NCBI RefSeq assembly: GCF_009725985.1
Contig: NZ_RCNR01000004.1
Coordinates: forward strand, 124,001-188,000
Length of the DNA: 64,000 nucleotides
Direction of reading: 5' to 3'
Source of the DNA: Zobellia amurskyensis
Lineage (GTDB): Bacteria > Bacteroidota > Bacteroidia > Flavobacteriales > Flavobacteriaceae
Positions 38,739-47,542 of the stretch are shown one piece after another. The notes beneath the pieces were generated by a model. That model ran no database searches and was not told where the DNA came from. It saw only the letters and a list, made by a program, of their open reading frames with translations. The position numbers and the translations under genes were made by a program. How positions within the stretch are numbered: the first letter of the stretch is position 1; each line of letters opens with the position of its first letter.

Positions 38739-39701
38739 TTATGATTTAGCAGTTTTTGGCCTGAACATAAAATAAAGACCAATTAGAATGAACGGAATAC
38801 TCAACCACTGTCCCGTTGAAAGTAAACCTAAGCTTTCTTCAAAACCACCTTGACTTTTCTTTACGAATTCTACAAAGAAACGAATGGTCCAAAGCAATAC
38901 TAAAAACAGGCCAAAAAGGTACCCTGTGCTATTTCTTTTATCGGTATTCCAGTAGAGGTAATAAAGAAGTATAAAAACAAAAATATAGGCAACTCCCTCA
39001 TACAGTTGTGCTGGGTGACGAAAAGGAATTTGTGCCAACTGATCGGCAAACTGTGGGTTGTTTTCTATAGCGTCATAAGCGGCGTTTACAGTTTTTTCCT
39101 GCGTTATGGCCAATGCTTTTGATGGGTGGAGGTCATCCGAATCTCGAAGAAATTTAGTAGCAAAAATGAATGATTCATCAGTTACCTTTCCATTGATTTC
39201 TGAATTGAAAAAATTCCCAAGTCGTACACAGAAAGCTCCAATAGCAAACGGGATTACCATACGGTCCAGTAGCCAGAGAGTCTTCATGTCAGGGTATTTC
39301 TTTTGGTAGAGATAAGTGCCAATAAGTACACCTATAATGGCACCATGACTGGCAAGTCCTGTGAAACCAGTAAACTCGTAGCCCTTAATAAAACCAAAAA
39401 GGACCCCTGTAGAGCTCTCCCGAATTGGAAGCAATATTTCGGCTAAGTGGTTTTGGTAATACGGCCAATCGTAGAAAAATACATGACCTAGTCTAGCACC
39501 TAGCATAGTAGCTAAAACTGTGTGTATAAATAGCGAATCTAATTGCTCAACGGTCTTATTCTCGTTGGTGAAAATACGCTTCATAATATACCAACCTATG
39601 GCAAAAGCGGAAATCCAAAGTAAGTTGTAATATTTAATCTGTAATGGGCCGAGAGAGAAAAGCGTTTCGTTCGGATTCCAGATGATACCTAAAAAGTACA
39701 T
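38739..39701 (-). CDS. lgt: Prolipoprotein diacylglyceryl transferase
   Basis: Lgt transfers diacylglycerol to the lipobox cysteine of prolipoproteins in the inner membrane, so it serves the many lipoproteins in this window. The ATG at 39701 (MYFLGIIWNPNETLF) is preferred over a GTG at 39722. The 320 residues have seven membrane segments. Lgt landmarks are GARLGHVFFYDWPYY (the essential Arg region), GLASHGAIIG, CVRLGNFFNSEINGK and RHPAQLYEG. Length is in the usual range. Confidence 0.96.
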   Translation of the reverse strand: MYFLGIIWNPNETLFSLGPLQIKYYNLLWISAFAIGWYIMKRIFTNENKTVEQLDSLFIHTVLATMLGARLGHVFFYDWPYYQNHLAEILLPIRESSTGVLFGFIKGYEFTGFTGLASHGAIIGVLIGTYLYQKKYPDMKTLWLLDRMVIPFAIGAFCVRLGNFFNSEINGKVTDESFIFATKFLRDSDDLHPSKALAITQEKTVNAAYDAIENNPQFADQLAQIPFRHPAQLYEGVAYIFVFILLYYLYWNTDKRNSTGYLFGLFLVLLWTIRFFVEFVKKSQGGFEESLGLLSTGQWLSIPFILIGLYFMFRPKTAKS

Positions 39702-39837
39702 GTTATGGAGTTTTAAGGGCACTAAGATAATAAAATAGATAGCCGTTAAGCTTTACTCTATCTTAAATCGACGTTATAAATTTCAAGGATTAACAAGAAT
39801 GAACCTAATCAATATAATTTTAGGAGAGTTAAATGAT

Positions 39838-40071
39838 TTAAGGTACTGGGTCATACCCCTTTCCTCCCCAGGGGTTACAACTGAATATACGTTTTGTGGC
39901 CAACCAGCCACCTTTAAAAAGGCCATGTTTTTTTAACGCTTGTAAAGTGTATTGTGAGCAAGTGGGGGAGTAGCGACAAGTAGCCGGGGTATATGGTGAT
40001 ATGGCCAGCTGGTAGAATCTAACTAAAAAAACAACAGGAGCAATCAGTATTTTTTTCAATGTTAGAGACAA
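39838..40071 (-). CDS. yidD: Membrane protein insertion efficiency factor YidD
   Basis: The 77-residue membrane-associated protein has the whole YidD signature: [31 protein letters not shown] and [22 protein letters not shown] are its two conserved cysteine-containing blocks (written here in halves). It assists YidC in inserting inner-membrane proteins. Here it lies 136 bases upstream of lgt, apart from rpmH/rnpA and yidC. Confidence 0.95.
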   Translation of the reverse strand: MSLTLKKILIAPVVFLVRFYQLAISPYTPATCRYSPTCSQYTLQALKKHGLFKGGWLATKRIFSCNPWGGKGYDPVP

Positions 40072-40145
40072 AATATCTTGTTTTAGTCGTGTAAAAATAC
40101 AATAATTTGGTCAAAATTGGGGTGTATGAAATCTTGATATGAAAT

Positions 40146-40174
40146 AAAAAAATCCGCACTGATCAGTGCGGATT
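40146..40174 (-). terminator. Terminator of the DUF779-aldehyde dehydrogenase operon
   Basis: A palindrome, AATCCGCACTGATCAGTGCGGATT's halves 40151-40160 and 40165-40174, is followed on the minus strand by a T-run. Confidence 0.9.
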
Positions 40175-40197
40175 TGTATACTGATTACTAAATTTCA

Positions 40198-40575
40198 TCA
40201 GGTTTCTGCTAGATGTACCGGTTCTAGATTTAGAGCTTCCTCTTCGGAAAATATTCTAGATTTTACCACAAATCTAAGGCCTAGTGGAATTTCCAGAGAG
40301 AAGCTCGCGCCCATACCTTTGGTTATGTCTATTGTCAGTTGGGTGTGTTTCCAATATTCAAATTGATCATTGGACATATGAAAATCACAACCGGCTATAT
40401 TTCCTAACCAAACATCGTTTTCGTTTAGCATGAGTTCACCTTTAGGGAAGCACATAGGGGATGATCCATCACAACATCCTCCACTTTGGTGAAACATTAA
40501 GGGGCCATGTAGTTCCTTAAGCTTTTGGATAACCTCTTTAGCTTTATCCGATACTAAAACTCTTGGCGTTTTCAT
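40198..40575 (-). CDS. DUF779 protein
   Basis: The start is ATG at 40575 (MKTPRVLVSDKAKEV). The 125-residue protein has the DUF779 core HGPLMFHQSGGCCDGSSPMC, VWLGNIAGCDFHMSNDQFEYW and THLTIDI-like TQLTIDITKGMGASFSLE. The clustered cysteines suggest metal binding. It follows the aldehyde dehydrogenase by a single base, and DUF779-aldehyde dehydrogenase pairs are common in bacteria. Its role, perhaps supporting the dehydrogenase, is not established. Confidence 0.9.
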   Translation of the reverse strand: MKTPRVLVSDKAKEVIQKLKELHGPLMFHQSGGCCDGSSPMCFPKGELMLNENDVWLGNIAGCDFHMSNDQFEYWKHTQLTIDITKGMGASFSLEIPLGLRFVVKSRIFSEEEALNLEPVHLAET

Positions 40576-40576
40576 C

Positions 40577-42097
40577 TTAAAAGAAGCCCATGGCCTTTTT
40601 ATCATATGAAATCAGCATGTTTTTGGTTTGTCTGTAGTGCGCCAACATCATTTTATGGTTTTCACGGCCTATTCCAGACTTTTTATAGCCGCCAAACGGA
40701 GCGTGGGCAGGGTATAGGTGATAGCAGTTTACCCAAACTCTACCGGCTTGTACCGCTCTGGATATTTGGTAAGCCTGATGCGTATCTCTGGTCCAAACTC
40801 CCGCGCCTAGTCCATATAATGTGTCATTGGCAATTTCAATAGCTTCTGCCTCATCTTTAAAGGTGGTTACACAGACTACAGGTCCAAAAATTTCTTCTTG
40901 AAAAACCCTCATTTTATTGTTGCCTTTAAGAATAGTAGGCTGAATGTAATAACCTCCTTCAAGGCCTTCATTGTAAGCAGCTTCTCCTCCTGTCAATACT
41001 TCACAACCTTCATCTTTTCCAATGTTTATGTAGTTTAGGATTTTTTCGTATTGATCGTTTGAAGCCTGTGCGCCCATCATAGTAGTTGGGTCTAATGGAT
41101 GCCCTAGTTTAATAGCCTTGGTACGTTCAATGACCCTTTCCATAAAACGGTCGTAAATACTTTCTTGCACCAACAATCTAGAAGGGCAAGTACATACTTC
41201 CCCTTGGTTTAAAGCAAACATTACTGCACCTTCCAGACATTTGTCAAAAAATTCATCGTCTGCATCAATAATACTTTCAAAGAAAATGTTGGGGGATTTT
41301 CCGCCCAATTCTAAAGTTACCGGCGTAATGTTCTTAGAAGCATATTGCATGATAAGCTGTCCTGTGGTGGTCTCCCCAGTAAATGCAACTTTGTTTATTC
41401 TGGGGCTAGATGCCAGAGGCTTACCTGCTTCGGCACCAAAACCGTTTACGACATTTAAAACGCCATCCGGTAATATGCCTTCAATCAGCTCCATAAGTAC
41501 CAGAATGCCAACGGGTGTTTGTTCCGCAGGTTTTAATACAACACAATTACCCGCCGCTAAAGCAGGAGCTAATTTCCAGGTGGCCATAAGTATGGGGAAA
41601 TTCCAAGGAATAATTTGAGCTACTACACCAAGGGGCTCAGTAACGTTAAGGGCAACGGTATTGGAGTCTAATTCACTTACTGAGCCTTCTTCGGCTCTAA
41701 TAACGCCTGCAAAATATCTAAAATGGTCTATAGCCAAAGGAATGTCCGCCGCAGTGGTTTCACGAATGGCTTTACCGTTGTCCCAAGTTTCGGCCCTGGC
41801 CAAAGTCTCTAGGTTACGTTCCATGACATCGGCAATTTTCAGGAGCATGTTACTTCTTGTGGTGGCCGAAGAGGAGTTCCATCCTGGAGCGGCTTTCCAG
41901 GCGGCATCAATAGCCAATTCAATATCTTCGGATTTGGAGCGCGCTATTTTGGTAAAAGCATTTCCGTCAACAGGAGAAAGGTTGTCAAAATATTCACCAT
42001 TAACAGGGGCTACCCATTTACCACCGATATAATTTTCATACTGACTTTTAAACTTTGGTTTCTGTAAAACGTCTTTTTCAATTGTTTGTGTGCTCAT
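40577..42097 (-). CDS. NAD(P)-dependent aldehyde dehydrogenase (acetaldehyde type)
   Basis: Oxidises an aldehyde, probably acetaldehyde, to the acid. The ATG at 42097 ([14 protein letters not shown]) gives 506 residues, matching the ExaC/AldB class; the ORF from 42193 extends it without conservation. Landmarks are [49 protein letters not shown], the catalytic Cys in [19 protein letters not shown] and [14 protein letters not shown]. It is followed by DUF779 and divergent from an AraC regulator. Direct repeats at 42200-42237 probably bind that regulator. Confidence 0.93.
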   Translation of the reverse strand: MSTQTIEKDVLQKPKFKSQYENYIGGKWVAPVNGEYFDNLSPVDGNAFTKIARSKSEDIELAIDAAWKAAPGWNSSSATTRSNMLLKIADVMERNLETLARAETWDNGKAIRETTAADIPLAIDHFRYFAGVIRAEEGSVSELDSNTVALNVTEPLGVVAQIIPWNFPILMATWKLAPALAAGNCVVLKPAEQTPVGILVLMELIEGILPDGVLNVVNGFGAEAGKPLASSPRINKVAFTGETTTGQLIMQYASKNITPVTLELGGKSPNIFFESIIDADDEFFDKCLEGAVMFALNQGEVCTCPSRLLVQESIYDRFMERVIERTKAIKLGHPLDPTTMMGAQASNDQYEKILNYINIGKDEGCEVLTGGEAAYNEGLEGGYYIQPTILKGNNKMRVFQEEIFGPVVCVTTFKDEAEAIEIANDTLYGLGAGVWTRDTHQAYQISRAVQAGRVWVNCYHLYPAHAPFGGYKKSGIGRENHKMMLAHYRQTKNMLISYDKKAMGFF

Positions 42098-42132
42098 AGT
42101 TAAGTGTATTAAATTAATAGTATGTTCTGAAT

Positions 42133-42159
42133 TATATATCTGTTTATCAGATGTATATA
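42133..42159. repeat. Imperfect palindrome upstream of aldehyde dehydrogenase
   Basis: TATAT-ATCTG, then TTTAT, then CAGAT-gt-ATATA: an inverted repeat with a 2-base bulge, 36 bases upstream of the dehydrogenase start. It may be an operator or lie in the leader RNA. This is weak evidence. Confidence 0.4.
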
Positions 42160-42199
42160 AATGGTTTTCTAAATGTAGTGGAGTTAGAAACAAATAATC

Positions 42200-42237
42200 T
42201 GACCATTTCTACCATTAGTATGACCAATACTATCATT
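42200..42237. promoter_or_regulatory. Direct-repeat operator for the AraC regulator
   Basis: Two 17-base direct repeats, 42200-42216 (TGACCATTTCTACCATT) and 42221-42237 (TGACCAATACTATCATT), match at 14 of 17 positions and are spaced 21 bases start to start, two helical turns. They lie between the divergent aldehyde dehydrogenase and AraC-type genes. This is the usual layout of AraC-family binding sites. Binding itself is inferred. Confidence 0.6.
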
Positions 42238-42318
42238 CTTTGTTAAATTGATACTTTAATGATGCTTATTTTGTATATTTCTTAGTGATTAATGAGTTGA
42301 ATTGACACTTGTTCTATT

Positions 42319-43242
42319 ATGATTGGATTATCGGATAAATTTCTCTCGAACAGAAAGTTGGAAACATTGGTTGAGAACCAAACCTCTTATACCTTAAATA
42401 ATGCCGCGTTACATGTGTTTGAAACACACCAACAGGCAGAACGGGTATTGTTGAAGTTTGATCAACCGGTATTAGCTAGTATGATAGAAGGAAAGAAAAT
42501 TATGCACCTTAGGGATTATGAGTCCTTTGATTTTTTGCCGGGAGAATCGTTAGTTCTTCCTTCAAATGAAACTATGTGTATTGATTTTCCCGAAGCCATG
42601 AAAAAAAATCCAACACGCTGTTTGGCATTGGCCATTTCTGAAGATAAAATAGATAGGGTGTTGCAACTCATGAACGAGAATATGCCCAAGTGTGATAATA
42701 GGGAATGGGGATTAATGGATTACAATTTTCATTTTGTAAACGATGCAGGCATATTTCAGATTTTGCAACGGCTCTTATTTTTGTTTACTGAAAATCACCC
42801 TTCCAAAGATTTTTTTGTAGACAATATGTTACGCGAATTAATTATTAGAATATTACAGACCAATGAACGTAAAATTTATTCAAGCTCTACATTACAATTG
42901 AGTGCAAACAGTAGATTGGCCACTGTAATACGGTACATTCGGGAAAATCTTCACGAACCTTTAAGTGTAGAGGAGTTGAGTAACAAGGCTTGTTTGAGCC
43001 CCTCACATTTTCACAGGGTGTTTAAAACGGAACTAGGTATTTCTCCTATTGAGTTCATCAATAATGAAAGGATAAAACTGGCAGTGGGGCTGCTTCAGGA
43101 CCCCAAACGAAGTATAAAGAATGTCTATTTGCAATGCGGTTTTGAAAGTCGCTCGTATTTTAATAGAGTTTTTAAAGCGCGCCAGCATTTATCGCCAAGT
43201 GATTATCAGGCGAAGACATTGAATATCAGGAGCCAGATGTAA
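42319..43242 (+). CDS. AraC-family transcriptional regulator
   Basis: The 307 residues comprise an N-terminal AraC_N-like sensing domain (about 1-190) with LHVFETHQQAERVLL, FDQPVLASMIEGKKIMHL and EDKIDRVL. A C-terminal double helix-turn-helix (about 205-300) follows: RYIRENLHEPLSVEELSNKACLSPSHFHRVFK, GISPIEFINNERIKLAVGLL, and NVYLQCGFESRSYFNRVFK. It is divergent from the aldehyde dehydrogenase-DUF779 pair and presumably controls it in response to an aldehyde or alcohol. Its stop lies 2 bases from the convergent cysS stop. Confidence 0.92.
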   Translation: MIGLSDKFLSNRKLETLVENQTSYTLNNAALHVFETHQQAERVLLKFDQPVLASMIEGKKIMHLRDYESFDFLPGESLVLPSNETMCIDFPEAMKKNPTRCLALAISEDKIDRVLQLMNENMPKCDNREWGLMDYNFHFVNDAGIFQILQRLLFLFTENHPSKDFFVDNMLRELIIRILQTNERKIYSSSTLQLSANSRLATVIRYIRENLHEPLSVEELSNKACLSPSHFHRVFKTELGISPIEFINNERIKLAVGLLQDPKRSIKNVYLQCGFESRSYFNRVFKARQHLSPSDYQAKTLNIRSQM

Positions 43243-43244
43243 AT

Positions 43245-44723
43245 CTAAATACTAAAAGTAGTACCTTCTTTACCATCTTTCAGTTGGATACCGAGTTCTG
43301 CTAATTGATCGCGAATTTTATCCGAGGTTGCAAAATCTTTGTTCTCACGAGCTTCTTTTCGGAGCTTTATCAGTAGTTCTACTACACCAGAAAGTTTACC
43401 TGCATCTTCTGAAGTACCTCCCTTTTGTTCTAAGCCTAAAATATCAAAGATAAAACCGTTTAAAGTTTGGGTGAGTATGTCTTTATCAGCACTAGTAATG
43501 TTTTCTTTACCCTCTTTGATAAGGTTTATGTGTTTCACCGCTTCAAAAAGGTTGGCGATTAGAATAGGCGTGTTGAAATCGTCGTTCATGGCATCGTAGC
43601 ATTGCTGCCTCCACGCTTCCACATCAAAATCGCTACTTGAGCCAGTTTCTAATCCTTCTAAAACCGAAAGGGAGTCCATTAGGCGGCTAAACCCTTTTTC
43701 AGAGGCGAGAAGAGCATCGTTGCTCAAATCTAGAATACTGGTGTAATGTGCCTGCATCATAAAAAACCGAACAACAGAAGGCGAAAACGCTTTACTAAGA
43801 ATATCGTTCTCACCAGTAAATATCTCACCGGGAAGAATATTGTTTCCTGTAGATTTTGCCATTTTCTTGCCATTCATGGTCAACATGTTGGCATGCATCC
43901 AGTACCTTACGGGAGAATGCCCGTAACACGCTTCGGCTTGTGCTATTTCGCATTCATGGTGTGGAAATTTAAGGTCCATACCACCACCGTGAATATCAAA
44001 AGTCTCGCCCAAATATTTGGTACTCATTGCGGTACACTCCAAATGCCAGCCGGGAAAACCATCTCCCCAGGGAGAAGGCCAACGCATTATGTGCTGTGGT
44101 TCCGCTTTTTTCCAGAGAGCAAAATCTTGAGGGCTTTTTTTATCGTCTTGAGCGGCCAGTTCGCGAGTATTGGCAATCATGTCTTCTAACTTTCGTCCGC
44201 TCAATTTGCCGTACTCGTAGCTGTCATTAAACTTGGAAACATCAAAATATACAGAGCCGTTTACCTCGTAGGCAAAGCCTTTTTCAAGAATATCCTTTAT
44301 AATTTCTATCTGTTCAATAATATGCCCTGTAGCCGTAGGTTCTATACTGGGGGGCAAAAAATTAAACTGTTCTAAAATGTTGTGAAAATCTATGGTGTAA
44401 CGCTGTACCACTTCCATAGGTTCCAGTTGCTCTAACCTTGCTTTTTTTGCAATTTTATCCTCACCATCTTCCGCATCATCCACCAGATGTCCGGCATCGG
44501 TAATATTACGCACGTAGCGCACTTTGTAGCCTAAATGCTTAAGATATCTAAAAATCATGTCAAAAGACATGAATGTACGGCAGTTGCCCAAATGGACATT
44601 GCTATAAACTGTAGGTCCACAGACGTACATGCCTATATGGCCTTCGTTTAAAGGTTTAAATATTTCTTTTTTACCGGAAAGGGAATTGTAAATCTTTAAC
44701 TTCTGGTTCAGGTACAATTGCAT
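43245..44723 (-). CDS. cysS: Cysteinyl-tRNA synthetase
   Basis: Charges tRNA-Cys in the cytosol. The 492 residues are a class I synthetase with the HIGH-type block [15 protein letters not shown], zinc-site segments [10 protein letters not shown] and [19 protein letters not shown], and the KMSKS-type loop KMAKSTGN. Length is close to the bacterial norm (about 460-500), with the DALR domain at the C-terminus. It follows folE by 15 bases and is likely cotranscribed. Confidence 0.98.
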   Translation of the reverse strand: MQLYLNQKLKIYNSLSGKKEIFKPLNEGHIGMYVCGPTVYSNVHLGNCRTFMSFDMIFRYLKHLGYKVRYVRNITDAGHLVDDAEDGEDKIAKKARLEQLEPMEVVQRYTIDFHNILEQFNFLPPSIEPTATGHIIEQIEIIKDILEKGFAYEVNGSVYFDVSKFNDSYEYGKLSGRKLEDMIANTRELAAQDDKKSPQDFALWKKAEPQHIMRWPSPWGDGFPGWHLECTAMSTKYLGETFDIHGGGMDLKFPHHECEIAQAEACYGHSPVRYWMHANMLTMNGKKMAKSTGNNILPGEIFTGENDILSKAFSPSVVRFFMMQAHYTSILDLSNDALLASEKGFSRLMDSLSVLEGLETGSSSDFDVEAWRQQCYDAMNDDFNTPILIANLFEAVKHINLIKEGKENITSADKDILTQTLNGFIFDILGLEQKGGTSEDAGKLSGVVELLIKLRKEARENKDFATSDKIRDQLAELGIQLKDGKEGTTFSI

Positions 44724-44738
44724 GTTATGCTAGAGCTA

Positions 44739-45419
44739 TTAAAAAGTAGTATCTAAATTAATGTAATCTAAAAATTCGCGACGTACGGAATCTTCTTTAA
44801 ACTTACCGCCATATTCAGCTGTAACGGTGCTGCTTTCAATGTCACGTATACCTCTAGAATTTACACAAAGGTGTTTAGCATCAATTACACAAGCAACATC
44901 ATCAGTACCCAAAACTTTTTGAAGTTCTCTTACAATCTGAATGTTTAAGCGCTCCTGTACCTGTGGTCTTCTGGCGTAATAATCTACTACACGGTTCATT
45001 TTGGAAAGACCAACAACTGTTCCGTTAGAAATATAGGCAATATGTGCACGACCCACTATTGGTAAAAGGTGGTGTTCGCATGTAGAATAGAGCGTAATGT
45101 TCTTTTCTACTAACATTTCGCCGTATTTGTATTTGTTGCTGAAAGTAGAGGCTTTAGGTTTTCTGTCTGGGTGAAGCCCTCCAAAAATCTCTTTAACGAA
45201 CATTTTAGCAACTCTATTGGGCGTGCCTTTTAGACTATCGTCATCAAGGTCAAGGCCTAATGTGAGTAACACCTCTCTAATATTATCTTGTATTCTTTCA
45301 ATCTTTTCATCATCGCTTAACACAAATGCATCTTCACGTAAAGGTGTGTCTTCTGATGTGGAAACATGATCGTCTCCTAAATCTTCAAATTGCTTTTCCA
45401 AAGTACTATCAATTTTCAT
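44739..45419 (-). CDS. folE: GTP cyclohydrolase I
   Basis: Converts GTP to dihydroneopterin triphosphate, the first step of folate synthesis. The ATG at 45419 (MKIDSTLEKQFEDLG) gives 226 residues; the ORF to 45452 adds an unconserved tail. Landmarks are CEHHLLPI (zinc Cys and His), VGLSKMNRVVDYYARRPQVQERL and the second zinc Cys in CVIDAKHLCVNSRGI. A folP gene lies at the far end of this window. It is the first gene of a folE-cysS operon with a TAnnTTTG box upstream. Confidence 0.97.
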   Translation of the reverse strand: MKIDSTLEKQFEDLGDDHVSTSEDTPLREDAFVLSDDEKIERIQDNIREVLLTLGLDLDDDSLKGTPNRVAKMFVKEIFGGLHPDRKPKASTFSNKYKYGEMLVEKNITLYSTCEHHLLPIVGRAHIAYISNGTVVGLSKMNRVVDYYARRPQVQERLNIQIVRELQKVLGTDDVACVIDAKHLCVNSRGIRDIESSTVTAEYGGKFKEDSVRREFLDYINLDTTF

Positions 45420-45505
45420 CTGCTTATATCTATTGGCATTTCTAATGCCCAATTCGTCTTAAAAAGTTTCGATACATTACACTTCGTGCCAGGTAAAACG
45501 AACTG

Positions 45506-45513
45506 CAAAGATA
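45506..45513 (-). promoter_or_regulatory. folE -7 promoter element
   Basis: The minus strand reads TATCTTTG, an exact TAnnTTTG, 87 bases upstream of the folE start. A TTG at the proper upstream distance was not found. Confidence 0.4.
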
Positions 45514-45619
45514 TACATAAAATGGCACTTTATGTTCTATATGTCCTGATACACAACATAAATTGCTGTTAAGAAAAGGAACAAACTACTTTTATATTAA
45601 ATAAGGTACATCCTGCTAA

Positions 45620-47422
45620 ATGAGTCGTTTTATAATCTTATGTTTTGTGTTGTTGTTTTTGGAGTTACCTGCTGTTTCAGCACAAGTTTCTTCAGATTGC
45701 AGTAATGCCATTCCTATTTGTAATAACACTCCGGTTAATGGAGGTACAACGGGATTTGGGATAGATGATTTTAATGGTTCCGCAACCAGTGGTTGTTTAG
45801 AGCAGACTTTAAGTGGAGTAGTAGAATCAAACTCCGCTTGGTATCGATTTAGAACCGGTGCTTCCGGGCAACTGGGTTTTAATATTGGAATCGATACTTT
45901 GGAAGATTGGGATTTTGCGCTATATAAATCGAATGACTGCAGTAATTTAGGGGAACCGGTACGGTGTAATTTCTTTGATAACCAGGATGAAAATGAATTT
46001 ATTGGAGTAGGAGAGGATCCTACTGGAAATGCGGATAATGTTCAATATGAAGCTTGGTTAGATGTTACACCTGGTGAAGACTACTACTTGCTCATTAATA
46101 ATTTTAGTAATAATAATTCCGGGTTTTCAATTCAATTTTCAGGTCACATATTTGTTACCAATCCTTTTGATGCTTTAGATTGTTCTATAATTAATAATCT
46201 TCTAGGGCCACCAATAGCTGCTTGTGAGAATGACACCGTTATTTTGGATGGTACAACTTCAGGCGCATTGTCATATAGTTGGTTTGTAGATTCAGGAAGT
46301 GGTTTTACACAAATAATAGGGGAAAACGGTCCTACTTACGAAGTGAGTGCATCTGCTAATTATAGAGTGGAAGTTGTTCGTCCGGTTGAAAATATAATTA
46401 GTGATGTTCAGGTCTTTTTCTCGACTATGCCTGTAGTCAATGGAGTCACGAACGATGCATCCTGTAGCGGTTTGGCTGTTTATGACCTTTCTCAAAAAGA
46501 TTCGGAAGTTTTAGGGACTCAAAGCCCAAGTGAATTTTTAGTGACGTACCATAGTAGTATGGCCGATGCGGTTGGTGGGGCTAATGCCTTGCCGAAACAA
46601 TATGAAACTCAGTCTGGCTCCCAGACTATTTATGTGCGCCTTACTTCAATAGGTAATTCAAGATGTTTTGATGCTTCGGTGCAGTTTCAGTTGATTAATA
46701 TAGAAACACCAAATTTAGATTTCCCGACCGAGGTTTTTTTATGTGAAGCAGATGCAGGGGTGAGTATCGGTTTGGAAAATACAAATCCTAACTATATATA
46801 TCAATGGAGCTCTGGTGAGACAAGCCCCAGTATAGTAGTTTCTGTAGAAGGGGAATATAAACTTACGGTCACCAATTCACAGTCGGGTTTAAGCTGTAGT
46901 GATTCTAGAACGGTTGCAGTACAGACCTCACGACCACCTGAAATCACGGATATTGAAATTGAAGATTTACACAATAATAACACAGTTACGGTATTAACGG
47001 ATGCTTCCGCGGAATATGAATACCGTTTGGACGATGGAGCATATCAAACTGGTAATAAGTTTTATCAGGTAGAGCCAGGTATGCATACGGTTACGGTAAA
47101 TAACCCGCAGGGTTGCGGAGATGTAACCGAGCAAATTGTGGTAATAGGTTTTCCTAAGTTTTTTACACCTAACGGAGATGGCTCAAATGAATATTGGAGC
47201 ATTACGGGAGCTGATCTGTTAGATTCTCCAGTACTGACTATTTATAATCGTTTTGGAAAATTATTAGCTCAATTAGACCCTAGTAGCTCACAATGGGACG
47301 GGTCTTTTAACGGAAAACTTTTGCCGGAGTCCGATTACTGGTTTAAGCTAACATACACTGCAACGGACGGTCAAACTACAACGGCCAAATATATAAACAA
47401 TCACTTTTCTTTAAAGCGGTAG
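45620..47422 (+). CDS. T9SS-exported protein with type B sorting domain, paralogue 1
   Basis: The 600-residue secreted surface protein has a signal peptide (MSRFIILCFVLLFLELPAVSAQ). An N-terminal domain follows with repeated Cys (SSDCSNAIPICNN, TSGCLEQTL, NSAWYRFRTGASGQLGF), then Ig-like regions. The C-terminal gliding-type T9SS domain has FPKFFTPNGDGSNEYWSITG, LTIYNRFGKLLAQL, WDGSFNGKLLPESDYWF and HFSLKR. That CTD sends proteins across the outer membrane by the type IX system, then it is cleaved or anchored. The next gene is a paralogue. The target of the Cys-rich domain is unknown; adhesin or surface enzyme are possibilities. Confidence 0.85.
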   Translation: MSRFIILCFVLLFLELPAVSAQVSSDCSNAIPICNNTPVNGGTTGFGIDDFNGSATSGCLEQTLSGVVESNSAWYRFRTGASGQLGFNIGIDTLEDWDFALYKSNDCSNLGEPVRCNFFDNQDENEFIGVGEDPTGNADNVQYEAWLDVTPGEDYYLLINNFSNNNSGFSIQFSGHIFVTNPFDALDCSIINNLLGPPIAACENDTVILDGTTSGALSYSWFVDSGSGFTQIIGENGPTYEVSASANYRVEVVRPVENIISDVQVFFSTMPVVNGVTNDASCSGLAVYDLSQKDSEVLGTQSPSEFLVTYHSSMADAVGGANALPKQYETQSGSQTIYVRLTSIGNSRCFDASVQFQLINIETPNLDFPTEVFLCEADAGVSIGLENTNPNYIYQWSSGETSPSIVVSVEGEYKLTVTNSQSGLSCSDSRTVAVQTSRPPEITDIEIEDLHNNNTVTVLTDASAEYEYRLDDGAYQTGNKFYQVEPGMHTVTVNNPQGCGDVTEQIVVIGFPKFFTPNGDGSNEYWSITGADLLDSPVLTIYNRFGKLLAQLDPSSSQWDGSFNGKLLPESDYWFKLTYTATDGQTTTAKYINNHFSLKR

Positions 47423-47436
47423 GGATTCGAATCTAC

Positions 47437-47464
47437 TTTATCGACAAGGTATTTTGTCGATAAA
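47437..47464. terminator. Hairpin between the two T9SS paralogues
   Basis: A perfect 11-bp stem TTTATCGACAA / TTGTCGATAAA with a 6-base loop is not followed by a T-run. It may attenuate transcription between the two genes or stabilise the first mRNA. Confidence 0.5.
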
Positions 47465-47542
47465 CCGTCCTTTATTTCCGCTTAAACATACTAAAATCGC
47501 TGTCTGTGAGTTATTTAATAGTATCGTTTTAGCCCCATACTT

